NCBI GenBank assembly: GCA_018400625.1
Contig: JAGYMJ010000069.1
Location: forward strand, 1 to 5,588
Source: Planctomycetota bacterium
GTDB lineage: Bacteria > Planctomycetota > Brocadiia > SM23-32
Reading direction: 5' to 3'
Length of the DNA stretch: 5,588 bases
Numbering within the stretch: the first letter of the stretch is position 1; each line of letters starts with the position of its first letter. The notes beneath the pieces are model-generated. The model was not told the DNA's origin, did not search any database, and saw only the letters and a list, made by a program, of their open reading frames with translations. Made by a program: the position numbers and the translations under genes. Shown here piece by piece: positions 5,093 through 5,588 of the stretch.

Positions 5093-5142
5093 TCACCATG
5101 CCGTTGACAACCGCGCAGGCGCGGCCGTCAACGTCTGGTGAG
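5092..5142. repeat. Nested 51-nt imperfect palindrome
   Basis: Three stacked inverted repeats share one centre. CTCACCA (5092-5098) pairs with TGGTGAG (5136-5142), CGTTGAC (5102-5108) with GTCAACG (5127-5133), and CCGCG (5111-5115) with CGCGG (5120-5124). Only small bulges (TGC/TC and AA/CC) and a CAGG loop interrupt them: 19 pairs in all. It lies between two converging genes and has no T-run. It resembles REP-like or other mobile palindromic elements in form. The integron attC core consensus is not met. Confidence 0.65.
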
Positions 5143-5201
5143 GAGTGACGTTGGCACGAAAGTTCAAATTCGTCTTGGTATGCCCAATGACACAATTGGA
5201 G

Positions 5202-5501
5202 CTAATCCAAATCCCACTGGCCATCGTAGGAATCCAGGAATCTCTGGAATTTGTCGAACAGGTGATCGAGTTCCTTTTGAAGTTTAGGGTCTTCGCAATG
5301 ATTTGCCTCCGCAGCGACATAGCCCTGTATTTCCTCGATATCGTCGAGCGTCAGTTGCAGGCTAATCCCTTTTTCGTCCGGCTCGACCTGCTTGGCAAAA
5401 TGAGGATCGAAGAATGTCTCTTTACGGATCAGAGCACGCTCCCGCAGCGACAGACGAACGGGAAGTTTTGTTCTGTATGGTATTTTCTTTCGTGCCATCA
5501 T
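5202..5501 (-). CDS. Conserved-looking hypothetical protein of about 99 residues
   Basis: I do not recognise a named domain. The protein starts with a basic segment (MMARKKIPYRTKLPVRLSLR), then RERALIRKETFFDPHFA. An acidic second half follows, with LTLDDIEEIQGYVAAEANH (50-68) and a helical KLQKELDHLFDKFQRFLDSY (73-92). It has no membrane segment or signal peptide. The balanced domain-like composition and the overlap with an upstream frame support a real gene. The long opposite-strand frame reads as an arbitrary hydrophobic string. The start may be 5501 or the next codon (ATG at 5498), because the only SD-like bases are a weak GAG at 5509-5507. The second ATG has the better spacing. The tail converges on the SEC-C gene across the 5065-5142 hairpins. 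Confidence 0.7.
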   Translation of the reverse strand: MMARKKIPYRTKLPVRLSLRERALIRKETFFDPHFAKQVEPDEKGISLQLTLDDIEEIQGYVAAEANHCEDPKLQKELDHLFDKFQRFLDSYDGQWDLD

Positions 5502-5588
5502 CTTTTCTCAGGTATTGGTTCGGGCCTGGCGCTCTGCAATTGTAAGTCCTCAGTGAACCCCGTAACATCACCACCGTGCCCTGTGCCG
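5498..5588 (-). CDS. Possible C-terminal end of an upstream gene, cut by the right edge
   Basis: A - strand frame is open from the window edge (5587) to TGA at 5500-5498. It gives 29 residues (GTGHGGDVTGFTEDLQLQ and then SARPEPIPEKR). Its stop overlaps the next gene's ATG as ATGA, the usual sign of translational coupling in an operon. The charged Pro/Glu-rich tail is plausible for a C-terminus. Another - strand frame is also open over this short stretch, and I recognise no family, so the call is tentative. Confidence 0.35.
   Translation of the reverse strand, partial: GTGHGGDVTGFTEDLQLQSARPEPIPEKR

Noticed and set aside
5092..5142. Integron attC site
   Set aside because: The arms contain GTTGAC and GTCAAC but do not meet the GTTRRRY/RYYYAAC core consensus, and no integrase or cassette array is visible.
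5146..5588. Open + strand frame starting GTG after GGAG at 5140-5143
   Set aside because: It runs antisense to the 99-residue gene, whose - strand product looks like a real protein; the + product is an unstructured hydrophobic string.

Overview
The window most resembles an accessory-rich stretch of an anaerobic, Gram-positive-like genome. The clues are a near-perfect Shine-Dalgarno sequence (AAGGAGGTG) before the RCK gene, tight translational coupling, and gene families common in spore-forming Clostridia. This is inference; no marker gene fixes the taxon. Two unrelated regions meet near position 3210.

Region 1 (1-3215, + strand) is the distal end of a potassium-uptake operon. It holds the C-terminal half of KdpB (the P-type ATPase subunit, cut by the left edge), then kdpC with an unusual charged N-terminal extension. 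An 8-bp overlap leads into a tandem universal-stress-protein gene, followed by a TrkA/KtrA-type RCK gene behind a very strong ribosome binding site. No kdpD or kdpE is visible. The Usp and RCK proteins are plausible nucleotide- or redox-responsive partners of potassium transport. The RCK gene is damaged: two opposite frameshifts in A-runs bracket a 50-60 bp stretch, after which RCK_C sequence resumes and then stops abruptly.

Region 2 (3182-4329, - strand) holds a toxin-antitoxin pair: an intact DUF2281-type antitoxin and a PIN toxin missing its C-terminal half. The truncated toxin and truncated trkA end against each other, as if one deletion removed both 3' ends. Next is a pRiA4b ORF-3-like gene split by one in-frame TGA where the family has a tryptophan. 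Three genes within about 1.3 kb are therefore broken, which marks this as a decaying accessory segment.

Region 3 (4330-5588) begins with a 350-bp divergent intergenic region carrying a good sigma-A-type promoter and an 8-bp inverted repeat. A small SEC-C zinc-motif protein follows (+ strand), then an intergenic stretch of two adjacent strong hairpins including a nested 51-nt palindrome. A conserved-looking 99-residue protein of unknown function lies on the - strand, and its start overlaps the end of a possible upstream reading frame cut by the right edge.

I see no RNA gene, CRISPR array or intact insertion sequence. I found no convincingly new system. The points most worth following are the Kdp-Usp-RCK arrangement, the trkA/vapC junction, the single-base nonsense lesion and the nested palindrome.
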